Source: Ruminococcus sp.
GTDB lineage: Bacteria > Bacillota > Clostridia > Lachnospirales > Lachnospiraceae
Assembly (NCBI GenBank): GCA_013911065.1
Contig: JACERV010000001.1
Location: 1 to 64,000, forward strand
Length of the DNA stretch: 64,000 nucleotides
Direction: 5' to 3'
Part shown: positions 40,437 through 49,193 of the stretch, piece by piece
How positions within the stretch are numbered: the stretch's first letter is position 1
How the letters are laid out: every line of letters starts with the position of its first letter
Notes under the pieces: generated by a model
What the model saw: the letters and a program-made list of their open reading frames with translations, nothing else
Databases searched by the model: none
Told to the model about the DNA's origin: nothing
Program-made: the position numbers and the translations under genes

Positions 40437-41663
40437 ATGGCTATGGCCCTTACATCCAGGGCAACCGTATATGACAGATATGCCATATCCCGGAAGTTTA
40501 CCGCGCAGGAAACGTCTATAAATGTTGTGCAGGGGAATATTTCGTTATTAGCATCTGAAAGTGAAATAACGGAGTTAAAGAATGGAAACAAAACCATGTA
40601 CAGTAAGCTGGCAACCGTTGAAGTGGACCTAAAATCTATTACATTGGCAGTGTCCTCAAGCGAGTATCAGGACATCAATGGTGTGCTGAGTGCTATTACA
40701 CAGGCCAGAGCATCCATAACGCTGAACACTCAGCAGATTGAGTTAAAAGTAAGTAAGGACAGCATAGTATCTACCATTAACCAGAGTGCTGAGGCAATAT
40801 CTATAAATGCTAACAAAATAAGTCTTGAGGGCCTTACTACAATCAATGGAAATTTTAAAATCCTAACTGATGGCAGTTTGGAAACGAAAAACGGGAAATT
40901 TGCAGGAACATTAATATCTGACAGCAGCACCAGTGCGATAGAGATAAATAATGGAGCCCAAATGTATTACGCTGTTGTTAGTGGAGCAAAAGCCTGGTCC
41001 TGTACTATAAAGTCTGGAGATAACCCCGATCACCCGATGGACACTGCTCTGGAGTTCTCAAAGAATGGTACTTTTTATTTTAGAAGTCGGAAAGATGATG
41101 CAATAACATTTCACGAAAATTACATCAGTGTTGTTCCGGGGGCTACAACTGATACTGGTGTAATAAGGATGCACCAAGAGGTAAAGTTATTTGGTAACTT
41201 GAGCGGGATAAATGTAGTAAAAATTGTTTCTCAGCTACAGGTGACAGAGACTGCAATAATGTATAAATCAGTAGATTGTAGGGATAATCTAACAGTCTAT
41301 AAAAACCTCAGCGTACAGGGTACGAAAAACAGGATTGTTAAAACGAAGTCTTTCGGCGTTGTAGCACAGTCTGCTTATGAGACCGCAGAGCCAATGTTTG
41401 GAGATATGGGGCATGGAGTAATAAATGAATTTGGAGAGTGCATAGTTTTCATTGACTCTAAGTTTGCAGAGACAGTCAGCACGGAATATGGCTACTATGT
41501 ATTTTTAACTAAGTATTCCAGTGGAGATGCATGGGTTAGCGAAAAGGGCCTGACCACATTTACAATATCAGGGGAACCAGGGCTGGAATTTGACTGGGAA
41601 ATTAAGGCGCATCAGAAAGGATATGAAACAGACAGACTGGAAATGGTAGACATTGCCGTTTAG
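40437..41663 (+). CDS. Minor structural / tail fibre protein
   Basis: 408 residues behind AGAAAGAAGGTGATAGC. The first 130 residues are helical shaft (ITELKNGNKTMYSKLATVEVDLK, by position 46-68; LNTQQIELKVSKDSIVSTI). The rest is beta-rich with a fibre-like middle (LEGLTTINGNFKILTDGSLETKNGKF region about 129-155) and a small C-terminal head. It resembles the tail fibre component that follows the tip proteins in Firmicute siphophages. It lies just outside the inversion segment, so it is not altered by it. Confidence 0.75.
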   Translation: MAMALTSRATVYDRYAISRKFTAQETSINVVQGNISLLASESEITELKNGNKTMYSKLATVEVDLKSITLAVSSSEYQDINGVLSAITQARASITLNTQQIELKVSKDSIVSTINQSAEAISINANKISLEGLTTINGNFKILTDGSLETKNGKFAGTLISDSSTSAIEINNGAQMYYAVVSGAKAWSCTIKSGDNPDHPMDTALEFSKNGTFYFRSRKDDAITFHENYISVVPGATTDTGVIRMHQEVKLFGNLSGINVVKIVSQLQVTETAIMYKSVDCRDNLTVYKNLSVQGTKNRIVKTKSFGVVAQSAYETAEPMFGDMGHGVINEFGECIVFIDSKFAETVSTEYGYYVFLTKYSSGDAWVSEKGLTTFTISGEPGLEFDWEIKAHQKGYETDRLEMVDIAV

Positions 41664-41678
41664 TAAGGTAGAAGATCA

Positions 41679-41700
41679 GGACCGTATAGGTCTTTTTATT
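41679..41700 (+). terminator. Terminator before the lysis genes
   Basis: GGACC (41679-41683), a 5-nt loop and GGTCT (41689-41693), followed by TTTTATTTT. Confidence 0.6.
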
Positions 41701-41730
41701 TTGCAAAAATAAAAGAAAGAAGTGAGGTAA

Positions 41731-42147
41731 ATGAAGAAAATGGAAAAAATATTTAACTGGATAAGTATTGTAGGGGGTGTTTTTGGCGGCTTCTTGGCAT
41801 ACCATCTGGGAGGGTGGGATGCACTCCTAAAAACAATTGTATTCTTGGCTGTATTGGACTACATAACCGGGTGGATTAAGGGAATCTACAACAAAGTAAT
41901 ATCGTCAGAGATAGGATTCAAAGGGATCCTGAAAAAGATTTTGATGTTTATTGTCATAGCAGCATCTTACAGGGTGCAGGAACTAATTGGTGGAAACATC
42001 CCTCTAAGAGAGATTGTTATTGTGTTCTATATTTGCAATGAGGCACTTAGCTTAGTAGAAAATGCAGCGGAATTTATACCGGTGCCTGACAAGTTAAAAG
42101 AAGTATTGCTACAATTAAGGGATAAGAATTCAGGGGACGTTAAATAG
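41731..42147 (+). CDS. Holin (phage_holin_4 / TcdE-type)
   Basis: 138 residues behind AAGAAGTGAGGTAA. Membrane segments lie near 10-28, 33-50, 66-83 and 92-108, with the family phrase LDYITGWIKG between. The hydrophilic C-terminus ends in DKNSGDVK. It makes the membrane lesion that lets the amidase reach the wall. It lies immediately before the amidase gene. Confidence 0.88.
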   Translation: MKKMEKIFNWISIVGGVFGGFLAYHLGGWDALLKTIVFLAVLDYITGWIKGIYNKVISSEIGFKGILKKILMFIVIAASYRVQELIGGNIPLREIVIVFYICNEALSLVENAAEFIPVPDKLKEVLLQLRDKNSGDVK

Positions 42148-42157
42148 CGTCCTCTTT
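42132..42157 (+). terminator. Hairpin at the end of the holin gene
   Basis: An 8-bp stem (42132-42139 with 42147-42154, one G-U pair), followed by TTTT. It overlaps the holin stop and may lower amidase expression. Confidence 0.5.
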
Positions 42158-42192
42158 TCGCGCCGGCGAGTGTCGGCAGGAAGGGAAAATAT

Positions 42193-43011
42193 ATGAAAAT
42201 AGGATTAAGAGGTGGACACTCCCCTAACTGCAAGGGCGCAATGGGGATTATAGACGAGCAGGCGGAGGTTCGTAAAATATACAATGAGATGGTCCCTATG
42301 CTGCAGGCGGCAGGTCACACTGTGATTGACTGCAACTCAAATGCAAATTCAGTAGTCGGTGAATTAAATGATGGAACTAATAAAGCAAATGCAAATAATT
42401 GCGAGATGTTTGTATCTATACATATGAACGCGGCAGGTAGTCCTGATGCAAATGGATCCGAAGTATTCTTGTACAATAACGGAAACGCGGTAATGAATCA
42501 GAGAGCAACAAGCATTTGCGATAAGTTTGCACAAAAAGGATTCCCCAACCGAGGGGTTAAGTTCAACACAGCTTATCACGATTTAAATGCATCAAGTATG
42601 CCAGCCATGATTGTAGAAACATTATTCTGTACAGGAATAGCAGATGTAGACAGATATCGTGCACTGGGACCTAAAGGCATAGCAACGTTAATAGTAGAAG
42701 GAATCACAGGTAAAGTAGTTTCGTCAGCACCTGTGCAGCTACAGCAGACCCCGGATTCAAAGAAAGGAAGTACAGCAACTATGGTATGTTTTTATAGAGT
42801 TACAGATTTGGATAAGGATAAGGTTTATTATTTTGACGGGTTTACAGCACATCCATTGAACCACCCGGATGAAAAGAAGGTATTGAATGATATCTACAAG
42901 GCAAACAACGGCAAGGACATGCCAGAGTTCTTATGGACCTCTAAGGCGCCTTGGTTTACAAGATTACAGAATGCCGTAGAAAGAAAACCTCAGTTTGTCA
43001 TTAAGAAATAA
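42193..43011 (+). CDS. Endolysin: N-acetylmuramoyl-L-alanine amidase (Amidase_3)
   Basis: 272 residues with GGAAGGGAAAAT upstream. The zinc amidase domain covers 1-175: GLRGGHS (H9), E23 (QAEV), SIHMNA (H near 75) and the catalytic Glu in IVETLF (about 143). The C-terminal 75 residues (VCFYRVTDLDKDKVYYFDG by position) form a separate probable wall-binding domain. It cleaves the bond between the glycan chain and the peptide stem at the end of the lytic cycle. No signal peptide, so it depends on the holin. Confidence 0.92.
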   Translation: MKIGLRGGHSPNCKGAMGIIDEQAEVRKIYNEMVPMLQAAGHTVIDCNSNANSVVGELNDGTNKANANNCEMFVSIHMNAAGSPDANGSEVFLYNNGNAVMNQRATSICDKFAQKGFPNRGVKFNTAYHDLNASSMPAMIVETLFCTGIADVDRYRALGPKGIATLIVEGITGKVVSSAPVQLQQTPDSKKGSTATMVCFYRVTDLDKDKVYYFDGFTAHPLNHPDEKKVLNDIYKANNGKDMPEFLWTSKAPWFTRLQNAVERKPQFVIKK

Positions 43012-43162
43012 TATAGGAATAGCCCGGAATCTTGAGTAATTCCGGGCCATAGCGGTGTTTAAGGCCGCTTAGGAGGTTGGCCTTTCAACAAGTAAACAAT
43101 CCTCTCACTAAAAACTTACGTGATATATTACTGGTAAATAATGTAAAATAATGGGATGAAAA

Positions 43163-43203
43163 ATGGCTCGGGATCAATTAAGATTCCAGGCCATTTATTT
43201 TAA
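43163..43203 (+). terminator. Terminator at the right prophage end
   Basis: A 13-bp stem with one mismatch and two wobble pairs (43163-43175 with 43182-43194), followed by TTTATTTT. It would keep late transcription from entering the host ABC operon. Confidence 0.7.
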
Positions 43204-43252
43204 TTGATTAGTTATATTTCTGTAGTAGAAATGCGGTTAATTGGTGGTATCG

Positions 43253-43272
43253 GTTTACAACGCGTTTACAAC
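43253..43272. repeat. Right integrase arm-type repeat pair
   Basis: GTTTACAAC-GC-GTTTACAAC, 38 bp inside attR. It matches the left pair at 2356-2375 except for one base. Confidence 0.65.
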
Positions 43273-43309
43273 AAAATCTTAAGAAAGTCTTTAAAATACG
43301 CACTCTGGT

Positions 43310-43325
43310 ATTAAGAGAAAGTTAA
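43310..43325. other. attR core of the prophage
   Basis: Second exact copy of ATTAAGAGAAAGTTAA, 72 bp before the start of the ABC transporter operon. Joining the two flanks gives a continuous host intergenic region between dnaJ and the ABC operon. Confidence 0.8.
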
Positions 43326-43397
43326 CAAATTATACTGGAAAATATTTGGTTTTTAGAAGTATCATATAGATAATTTATTGGACGAAGGAGGGGCTTT

Positions 43398-44120
43398 GTG
43401 AACAGGGTTATTGAAGTGAGAAATTTATATAAGCTGTACCGGGTGGGTGATTCAGTGGTGCGGGCGCTCAATGGAGTAGATTTTGAGATAAATGAAGGGG
43501 AATTTTGTGCAATTGTAGGCACATCGGGCTCTGGAAAATCTACTCTTTTAAATATGCTTGCCGGATTGGAAAAGCCCACAAAAGGAGAAGTTGTTATAAG
43601 CGGACAGCACATGGAGGACTTGAAAGAAGACGGGCTGGTTAAGTTCAGGCGTGAGAATGTAGGGTTTATTTTCCAGTCGTTTCATTTGATTGGAACCATG
43701 AATGCACTGGAAAATGTGGCTCTGCCGCTGACTTTCCGGGGAGAGGCTAAAAGCAGCCGCTTGAAGAAGGCTGACGAGATGTTGAATCTGGTGAATTTGA
43801 AAAAGCATAAGAAGCATCTGCCCAATCAGATGTCAGGCGGGCAGCAGCAGCGGGTTGGCGTGGCGAGAGCGCTGGTAGTAAACCCAAGGATTATATTTGC
43901 AGACGAACCAACGGGAAATCTGGATTCCCATACATCTGAAGAAGTGATGAAACTAATGCAGCAGGTAGTGTGGGAGCAGAAAAAGACATTAGTTATGGTT
44001 ACCCACGATAATCATTTAGCCTCATACGCAGACAGAGTATTCCATATTACGGATGGAAAAATTATGAAAATAGAAGATAACCGTAAAAAGAGGGAGGAAA
44101 AGAAACATGAAATTGTTTAA
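43398..44120 (+). CDS. ABC transporter ATP-binding protein (MacB/LolD type)
   Basis: 240 residues from GTG 43398, behind GAAGGAGGGGCTTT. Walker A is GTSGSGKST (about 41-49), the signature MSGGQQQRVGVARAL lies near 144 and Walker B is IIFADEP. It belongs to the MacB/LolD/SalX branch that works with FtsX-type permeases and acts as a mechanotransmission pump for peptides or envelope substrates. It forms an operon with the secreted adaptor-like protein and the permease: both junctions overlap. The prophage is inserted just upstream of this gene. Confidence 0.92.
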   Translation: MNRVIEVRNLYKLYRVGDSVVRALNGVDFEINEGEFCAIVGTSGSGKSTLLNMLAGLEKPTKGEVVISGQHMEDLKEDGLVKFRRENVGFIFQSFHLIGTMNALENVALPLTFRGEAKSSRLKKADEMLNLVNLKKHKKHLPNQMSGGQQQRVGVARALVVNPRIIFADEPTGNLDSHTSEEVMKLMQQVVWEQKKTLVMVTHDNHLASYADRVFHITDGKIMKIEDNRKKREEKKHEIV

Positions 44121-45609
44121 GAAGAGTGCGGGAGTAGTAATAAGTCTTGCTTTAGCAGTAATTATGATACTGCCTATGGGAGTACAGGCTGCGGATGAAA
44201 CATCAATACCAAAGATAACATTGACAGTAGGAAAGGGACAGCCAACTCCGGAATATAAGGCAGAGGACTCTGACTTAACGCTGAAGCTTAATGTGGAGAA
44301 TCAGGGAAGTGTGGATGCAAAAAATGTAAAAGTTATACCAATCATTGAAGATGCAGCCAACTGGCCTTTTGAAATAGAACAGATGAATAATGAGGTTTTG
44401 GTGGGAGATATTCCAGCCGGACAGAGTATAGAAGGAGCAGCAAAGTGGGAAGGGCTCAAGGTTCGTTCTGATGTGGAGAGTAAATCTTACCGGTTGGACT
44501 TCCTTATAAGCTGGGATGATGGAGAGAAGCCATATCAGGCTAACAAATACGTTTATGTGAAGACAACGGCAAAACCAGCACCAGAACCAGCTCCTGAGCC
44601 GGAGCCGTCCCCACAGCCTGATCCAGGAGACGGAGGTTCCTATGACGGCGGTATTTCCAACAATGAGCCTGTTGTTGCAGGTGGCGGGGAGTCCGGAAAT
44701 GCTTCTGTACCTCGCGTTATCGTAACTGGATTTAGTACAGACCCCGGTGCCGTGAATGCGGGCGGAGATTTTAAATTAATTGTACATTTAAAGAATACTT
44801 CTTCAAAGACAGCCGTTTCAAATATGCTGTTTGACTTACAAGCGCCCTCATCCGGGACGGAGGCAGCCGCTGAAGCACCTGCATTTCTGCCATCCTCCGG
44901 TTCCAGTTCGATTTATCTGGACAGTATTCCAGCCGGAGGAACCAGGGACATTTCGATAGATTTGAATGCAAGAGCTGACTTGGTGCAGAAGCCATACAGT
45001 ATTGCAATGTCCATGAGATATGAGGACAACAATGCAATCCAGTATGAAAGCTCTTCCAGTCTTGCCATCCCTGTAAAACAGTCTGCAAGATTTGAATTCA
45101 GTGATTTGGAAATTGCCCCCGAAGCAGTAGCAGTGGGAGAGGAAGCGAACATTACATGCAGCCTTTACAATACCGGACGTATCAAATTGTATAATGTGAA
45201 GGTGAAATTCCAGGGAGAAGGAATTGATTCGAAAGAAGTATTTTTAGGAAATGTAGATTCAGGAGCTACAGGCTCTATTGACGGAATTGTAACTGCAACA
45301 CAGGAGAGTGCAGGCGACCAGAAGTTTAAAATGGTTGTTACATATGAGGATGAATCAGGAAAAGTTTCCACTGCAGAAAAAGAGTTTACAATGCAGATTA
45401 CACCGGAGCAGCTTCCGATGGATATGTCACAGATGACGGATGTACCTGCTGAAAAAGGATTGCCTGTAATTCCGATTATCATTGGTTTGATAGTTGTTGC
45501 AGCAGTCGTTGTTACAGTTTTCATGATTCGGAGAAAAAAGAAAAGAATAGAGTCTGTAGAAGAGGAGGACTTGTTAGATGAGGTGGATCGATTTACTGAG
45601 GATGAGTAG
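44107..45609 (+). CDS. Membrane-anchored extracytoplasmic protein with CARDB/S-layer-like domains
   Basis: 500 residues. A signal peptide (KKSAGVVISLALAVIMILPM, cut near VQAA) is followed by Ig-like CARDB/COG1361 domains at about 35-155, 200-315 and 325-420. A Pro/Glu-rich linker (A-P-E-P repeats, about 157-175) and a Gly-rich stretch separate the first two. A single C-terminal membrane helix (VIPIIIGLIVVAAVVVTVF) is followed by a basic stop and an acidic tail. It lies between ATPase and permease and overlaps both, so it probably acts as the periplasm-side adaptor of this Gram-positive MacB-like system. Confidence 0.8.
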   Translation: MKLFKKSAGVVISLALAVIMILPMGVQAADETSIPKITLTVGKGQPTPEYKAEDSDLTLKLNVENQGSVDAKNVKVIPIIEDAANWPFEIEQMNNEVLVGDIPAGQSIEGAAKWEGLKVRSDVESKSYRLDFLISWDDGEKPYQANKYVYVKTTAKPAPEPAPEPEPSPQPDPGDGGSYDGGISNNEPVVAGGGESGNASVPRVIVTGFSTDPGAVNAGGDFKLIVHLKNTSSKTAVSNMLFDLQAPSSGTEAAAEAPAFLPSSGSSSIYLDSIPAGGTRDISIDLNARADLVQKPYSIAMSMRYEDNNAIQYESSSSLAIPVKQSARFEFSDLEIAPEAVAVGEEANITCSLYNTGRIKLYNVKVKFQGEGIDSKEVFLGNVDSGATGSIDGIVTATQESAGDQKFKMVVTYEDESGKVSTAEKEFTMQITPEQLPMDMSQMTDVPAEKGLPVIPIIIGLIVVAAVVVTVFMIRRKKKRIESVEEEDLLDEVDRFTEDE

Positions 45610-46993
45610 CGGCAACCTCAAACGCAGAAAACTTAGAACCTTTCTGACTATTCTGGGTGTTGTTATCGGAACCGCCTCCATAGTTGTCATGATATCTTTA
45701 GGTCTGGGTATGCAGGAATCCATGTATCGGGAAGTGGAACAGTCAGGCGGAATGACAAGCCTCACAGTTACGGGCAAACAGACTGAAGGCGGAATGTACT
45801 ATAGTATGGGCGGATATACTGACCAGGAGGAATCTGATAAATATATTACGGATGATGTGATAAAACAGCTTCAGCAGCTTGAGCATGTGAAAAGTGCTGA
45901 TCCTGTTTTGGAGGCCAGTGTTATAGCACTGAAAGGAAAGTATATTGGTTATCTTCAGCTAAAAGGTGTGACTCCAGAAGCTATGGAGCGTCAAAATATG
46001 AAGCTGGCACCGGGCGGAAAACTGCCGAACCCTGACAGTGCGAATCTGGAACTGGTTTTTGGAAATGGCGTACTGACTTCATTCTATGAAAAGTCCACTA
46101 ACAGGGGATATTGGGATACCGGAGAACTCCCCGATATTGACTTGTTAAATGATCAGATGTTCCTGATACTGGATCAGGATAGTTACTTTCAGAGTCAGAG
46201 TGCAGGCTCAGGGGCAGCAATGGGAGATACCGGAGGGGACGGTTCCCAGGGGCAGGCCCGTACTGCAAAAAAGTATGTGGTGAAAGCCAGCGGTGTTGTT
46301 GATGGTGATGTGGAGTCTTATAATGCCAATTATTACTACGTTTATTGTGATATAAATAAGCTGGCGGATATGCTGAAGAAAGAATTCCGGGGCCGGGTGA
46401 TTCCCGGACAGCCCAGTACAAAATCGGGTAAGCCGTACAGACAGTTTGTTTATACCTCCGCCTCTGTACAGGCAGAGGATATCAATGATGTAGATGAGCT
46501 GTCAGCTGCAATTAGAAATATGGGATTTCAAGTGACAACAAATGCTGAATACATGGAGAGTATGAAGAAGCAGTTTGCAATGGTTCAGGCAGTCCTTGGA
46601 GGAATCGGAGCCGTTTCCCTGTTTGTTGCTGCTATTGGTATTGCAAATACAATGATGATGTCCATTTATGAGCGGACGAAAGAAATTGGTGTTATAAAGG
46701 TTCTTGGATGCGGGCTGAAAAACATTAAACAGATGTTTCTTTTAGAAGCAGCATTTATTGGATTCATTGGAGGTGTCGCTGGAAATATACTTAGCTTTGG
46801 GCTATCCTTTATTATTAATCTGCTGACAGGAAATGGCAGTGCTATGGGATTAGATGGCAATATCTCTTATATTCCACCCTGGCTGGTACTTGCCTCCATG
46901 GGATTTGCTGTATTTGTGGGCATGGCAGCAGGGTACTTTCCGGCACTGCGTGCCATGCGGCTGAGTCCGCTGGCGGCGATACGAAATGAATAG
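45578..46993 (+). CDS. ABC transporter permease (MacB/FtsX type)
   Basis: 471 residues. The N-terminal helix with the conserved RRKLRTFLTILGVVIGTASIV is followed by a large extracytoplasmic domain (about 45-325). Three further membrane segments (about 335-360, 388-415, 435-460) form the FtsX domain, with ERTKEIGVIKVLG between. It ends in the usual SPLAAIRNE. The outside domain contains a Gly/Ser-rich insertion (about 205-225). Works with the ATPase encoded first in the operon. Confidence 0.92.
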   Translation: MRWIDLLRMSSGNLKRRKLRTFLTILGVVIGTASIVVMISLGLGMQESMYREVEQSGGMTSLTVTGKQTEGGMYYSMGGYTDQEESDKYITDDVIKQLQQLEHVKSADPVLEASVIALKGKYIGYLQLKGVTPEAMERQNMKLAPGGKLPNPDSANLELVFGNGVLTSFYEKSTNRGYWDTGELPDIDLLNDQMFLILDQDSYFQSQSAGSGAAMGDTGGDGSQGQARTAKKYVVKASGVVDGDVESYNANYYYVYCDINKLADMLKKEFRGRVIPGQPSTKSGKPYRQFVYTSASVQAEDINDVDELSAAIRNMGFQVTTNAEYMESMKKQFAMVQAVLGGIGAVSLFVAAIGIANTMMMSIYERTKEIGVIKVLGCGLKNIKQMFLLEAAFIGFIGGVAGNILSFGLSFIINLLTGNGSAMGLDGNISYIPPWLVLASMGFAVFVGMAAGYFPALRAMRLSPLAAIRNE

Positions 46994-47003
46994 GTAATCA
47001 ATC

Positions 47004-47047
47004 AAACGCTATCTACAAGACAGAAAAACTTGTTAGATAGCGTTTTT
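47004..47047 (+). terminator. Terminator of the ABC operon
   Basis: AAACGCTATCTA (47004-47015) pairs with the complementary TAGATAGCGTTT (from 47034), followed by TTTATC. A second inner pairing CAAG/CTTG strengthens it. Confidence 0.85.
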
Positions 47048-47050
47048 ATC

Positions 47051-47093
47051 TTGACTTTAAACAAAACCTGAATTACAATGAGTCTATACTCAT
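47051..47093 (+). promoter_or_regulatory. TetR gene promoter and operator
   Basis: TTGACT (47051-47056), a 17-bp spacer and TACAAT (47074-47079). ATGAGT-CTAT-ACTCAT (47078-47093) is a perfect dyad over the start site, with another ACTCAT half at 47103-47108. The location fits self-repression by the TetR protein. Confidence 0.7.
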
Positions 47094-47111
47094 TGAATGG
47101 GGACTCATTAT

Positions 47112-47693
47112 ATGAAATCAAAAAGACAATTACAAAAGGAGAATACGCGAAAGAAAATTATTGAAACCGCATACGCTGTTTACTCTGAACAAGGTTTTTC
47201 TGCCACAACAGCGGTTATTGCAAGGGAGGCAGGTATATCACACGGAACTGTCTTCGTGCATTTCCCATCGGTGGAGAATTTGCTTTGCTCACTGATAGAG
47301 GAGTTTGGAGATGACCTGGGATTAGAGATACACCGTTTAGCAGAAACGAGCAGCGATATTGAAGAGTTCTTGAGAGCGTATTTGAATGTTTTGGCCCGAT
47401 ACGAAAAATTTTATACCCGGCTTATAGCTGAAAGAAGTTCACTGCCGGAAGATTCACAGTTAACATTTGCAAATATCGGATCAATCACCGCCTATCATTT
47501 TAGCCAGGTAGTTGAGCGGGAGAGAAAAGTTCAGCAAATTAAAAATATTCCGATACACTTGATATTTAACACATGGATGGGATTGATACATTACTATTTG
47601 CTGAACAAAGATCTCTTTTCCCCGGATATGCCGCTTTTAGAAAGGTTTGGTCCGGAGCTTACAGCAGTTTTTTTAAAATTAATAAAAGAATAA
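47112..47693 (+). CDS. TetR/AcrR family regulator
   Basis: 193 residues from ATG 47112; an earlier ATG at 47097 lies almost at the predicted transcription start. The N-terminal helix-turn-helix reads IIETAYAVYSEQGFSATT and GISHGTVFVHFPS. The C-terminal ligand-binding part is helical. The first gene of a small rightward group with the zinc-ribbon and TfoX-C-like genes. The target besides its own promoter is unknown; the upstream ABC operon is a plausible one. Confidence 0.88.
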   Translation: MKSKRQLQKENTRKKIIETAYAVYSEQGFSATTAVIAREAGISHGTVFVHFPSVENLLCSLIEEFGDDLGLEIHRLAETSSDIEEFLRAYLNVLARYEKFYTRLIAERSSLPEDSQLTFANIGSITAYHFSQVVERERKVQQIKNIPIHLIFNTWMGLIHYYLLNKDLFSPDMPLLERFGPELTAVFLKLIKE

Positions 47694-47708
47694 ACAGGAG
47701 GCGTTACA

Positions 47709-47954
47709 ATGAAAAAATGTATTGCTTGTGGTATGCCAATGAAAGAAGTTTCTGAATTTGCGGGAGGTGACACAAATAAGGAGTATTGCGTTCATTGTGC
47801 CCGGCCCGACGGGTCTATGCAGTCGTTTGAAGAAAAGAAGGCTGGTATGATTAACTTTATAATAAAAACACAAGGTTTTGATGAAACGGCGGCAGCTCAG
47901 ATGGCTGAAAACAGTATGAAAAAACTTCCGGCATGGGAAGAATATTTTAAGTAG
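47709..47954 (+). CDS. Putative zinc-ribbon protein
   Basis: 81 residues behind ACAGGAGGCGTTACA. Two Cys pairs, CIAC (4-7) and CVHC (27-30), form a zinc ribbon. The rest is helical (FIIKTQGFDETAAAQMAE) and ends KLPAWEEYFK. This is a small family (PF12674-like) common in anaerobes and usually found near regulators; its role is not known. Confidence 0.75.
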   Translation: MKKCIACGMPMKEVSEFAGGDTNKEYCVHCARPDGSMQSFEEKKAGMINFIIKTQGFDETAAAQMAENSMKKLPAWEEYFK

Positions 47955-47962
47955 GTGTTTGT

Positions 47963-48217
47963 ATGGGAAGTTTGTCTTCTTTACCTAATGTAGGAAAAGT
48001 TTTAGAAAAGAACCTGAACAGGATTGGCGTCTACACAGAGGAGCAGCTTGTGCAGATGGGGAGTCAGGATGCTTTTATCCGTATCAGGCTGCTGGCTGAC
48101 AGCGGTGCCTGCCTGCATATGCTTTATGGAATACAGGGTGCTATAGAAAATATAAGGTATACTCAGCTTGCAGAAGAAACAAAGCGGGAGTTAAAAGAGT
48201 TTTACAAGAGGCTATGA
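47963..48217 (+). CDS. TfoX C-terminal domain-like protein
   Basis: 84 residues, 8 bp after the zinc-ribbon gene. The pattern LPNVGKVLEKNLNRIGVYT and LYGIQGAIENIRYTQL is the helix-hairpin-helix fold of the TfoX C-terminal domain. Stand-alone versions occur in many Firmicutes with unknown function. No TfoX N-terminal domain is present. Confidence 0.82.
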   Translation: MGSLSSLPNVGKVLEKNLNRIGVYTEEQLVQMGSQDAFIRIRLLADSGACLHMLYGIQGAIENIRYTQLAEETKRELKEFYKRL

Positions 48218-48247
48218 GGCAGTTTTGATTAAAAAGGACATTTTATT

Positions 48248-49138
48248 ATGAAAGAACCAAATAACTTGCATGAAGAAAATGAATATACAGATGGACTGTT
48301 TCCGTATCAGATGTACCGGGTAAACCGGGACGGAATTACCCCGCCCGGCAGAGGTTACAGAGACCTGCACTGGCATGAGGAGCTTCAGTTTACTTTGATT
48401 ACCCGCGGGGAGGTGTCAATTCAGGTGAATGGAGATATGTACCATCTTTCTGCAGGGGAGGCGATTTTTATTAACTCTGGCCTGCTGCATATCACGGATT
48501 ATATTTCTGATGACGGGGAGTATGTCAGCTTTAACTTTCCTGATAAACTGCTTTCTTTTTTTGCAGGCAGCAGAATGGAGCAGTCTTATGTTCTGCCATT
48601 TACAACGAACTATACCCTTCCGGTTACTACCTTCCATAAAGATTTGGGATGGCATAGGGAAATCCTGGAATATTTATGGGAATTAGAAGCATTGATGCAG
48701 GATCGGAGCGCCTTTGGGTGGGAGTATCTCATATCACTGAAAACCAATAGTATGTGGTATGTATTGACAAAGAATCTTTCGAATTCCGTGATCCGGACTC
48801 CTAAGAATTTTATTCGTAAACAGCAGCGGATGCAGATGCTGATTAATTATATCCACGAGCATTATCATGAGAATATTACGCTGGGCGATATTGCACTTTC
48901 CGCTCATATTAGTACCGGAGAGTGCTGCCGCTGTTTCAAAAGTCTGCTTCATGTCACTCCCACAGAATACCTATGTAACTATAGAATTGATAAAAGTATT
49001 GATCTGCTGAATAATACAAATCATTCGGTCACTGTAATTGCAGGGATGGTTGGGTTTAACTACCTAAGCAATTACATTCAGCATTTTAAGAATAGAATTG
49101 GAAAAACTCCTGGGGAATATAGAACGAATAAACAGTAA
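48248..49138 (+). CDS. AraC family regulator with cupin sensor
   Basis: 296 residues. The N-terminal cupin domain (about 38-110; RDLHWHEELQFTLITRGEV by position 38-56) probably senses a small ligand. The C-terminal double helix-turn-helix covers about 190-292 (ITLGDIALSAHISTGECCRCFK, then VTVIAGMVGFNYLSNYIQHFK, by position). The end KTPGEYR is standard. Likely a regulator of nearby catabolic genes, perhaps the PHP hydrolase or the glycyl radical enzyme; this is inference from position. Confidence 0.9.
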   Translation: MKEPNNLHEENEYTDGLFPYQMYRVNRDGITPPGRGYRDLHWHEELQFTLITRGEVSIQVNGDMYHLSAGEAIFINSGLLHITDYISDDGEYVSFNFPDKLLSFFAGSRMEQSYVLPFTTNYTLPVTTFHKDLGWHREILEYLWELEALMQDRSAFGWEYLISLKTNSMWYVLTKNLSNSVIRTPKNFIRKQQRMQMLINYIHEHYHENITLGDIALSAHISTGECCRCFKSLLHVTPTEYLCNYRIDKSIDLLNNTNHSVTVIAGMVGFNYLSNYIQHFKNRIGKTPGEYRTNKQ

Positions 49139-49193
49139 AATAAATGTATTGGAACCTTAGTTATTCAGTGTTATACAGACTTTAAAGAAAGAG

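Larger units (their letters stand above)
43012..43309. other. Right prophage end, non-coding
   Basis: No gene seen. A 9- to 10-bp GC stem (GCCCGGAAT with ATTCCGGGC, 43023-43047) follows the amidase. A stronger terminator lies at 43163-43203 and the right arm-type repeats at 43253-43272. Confidence 0.6.

Noticed and set aside
43023..43047. Hairpin after the amidase as a terminator
   Set aside because: The GC stem has no U tract; the terminator at 43163-43203 is the better candidate.
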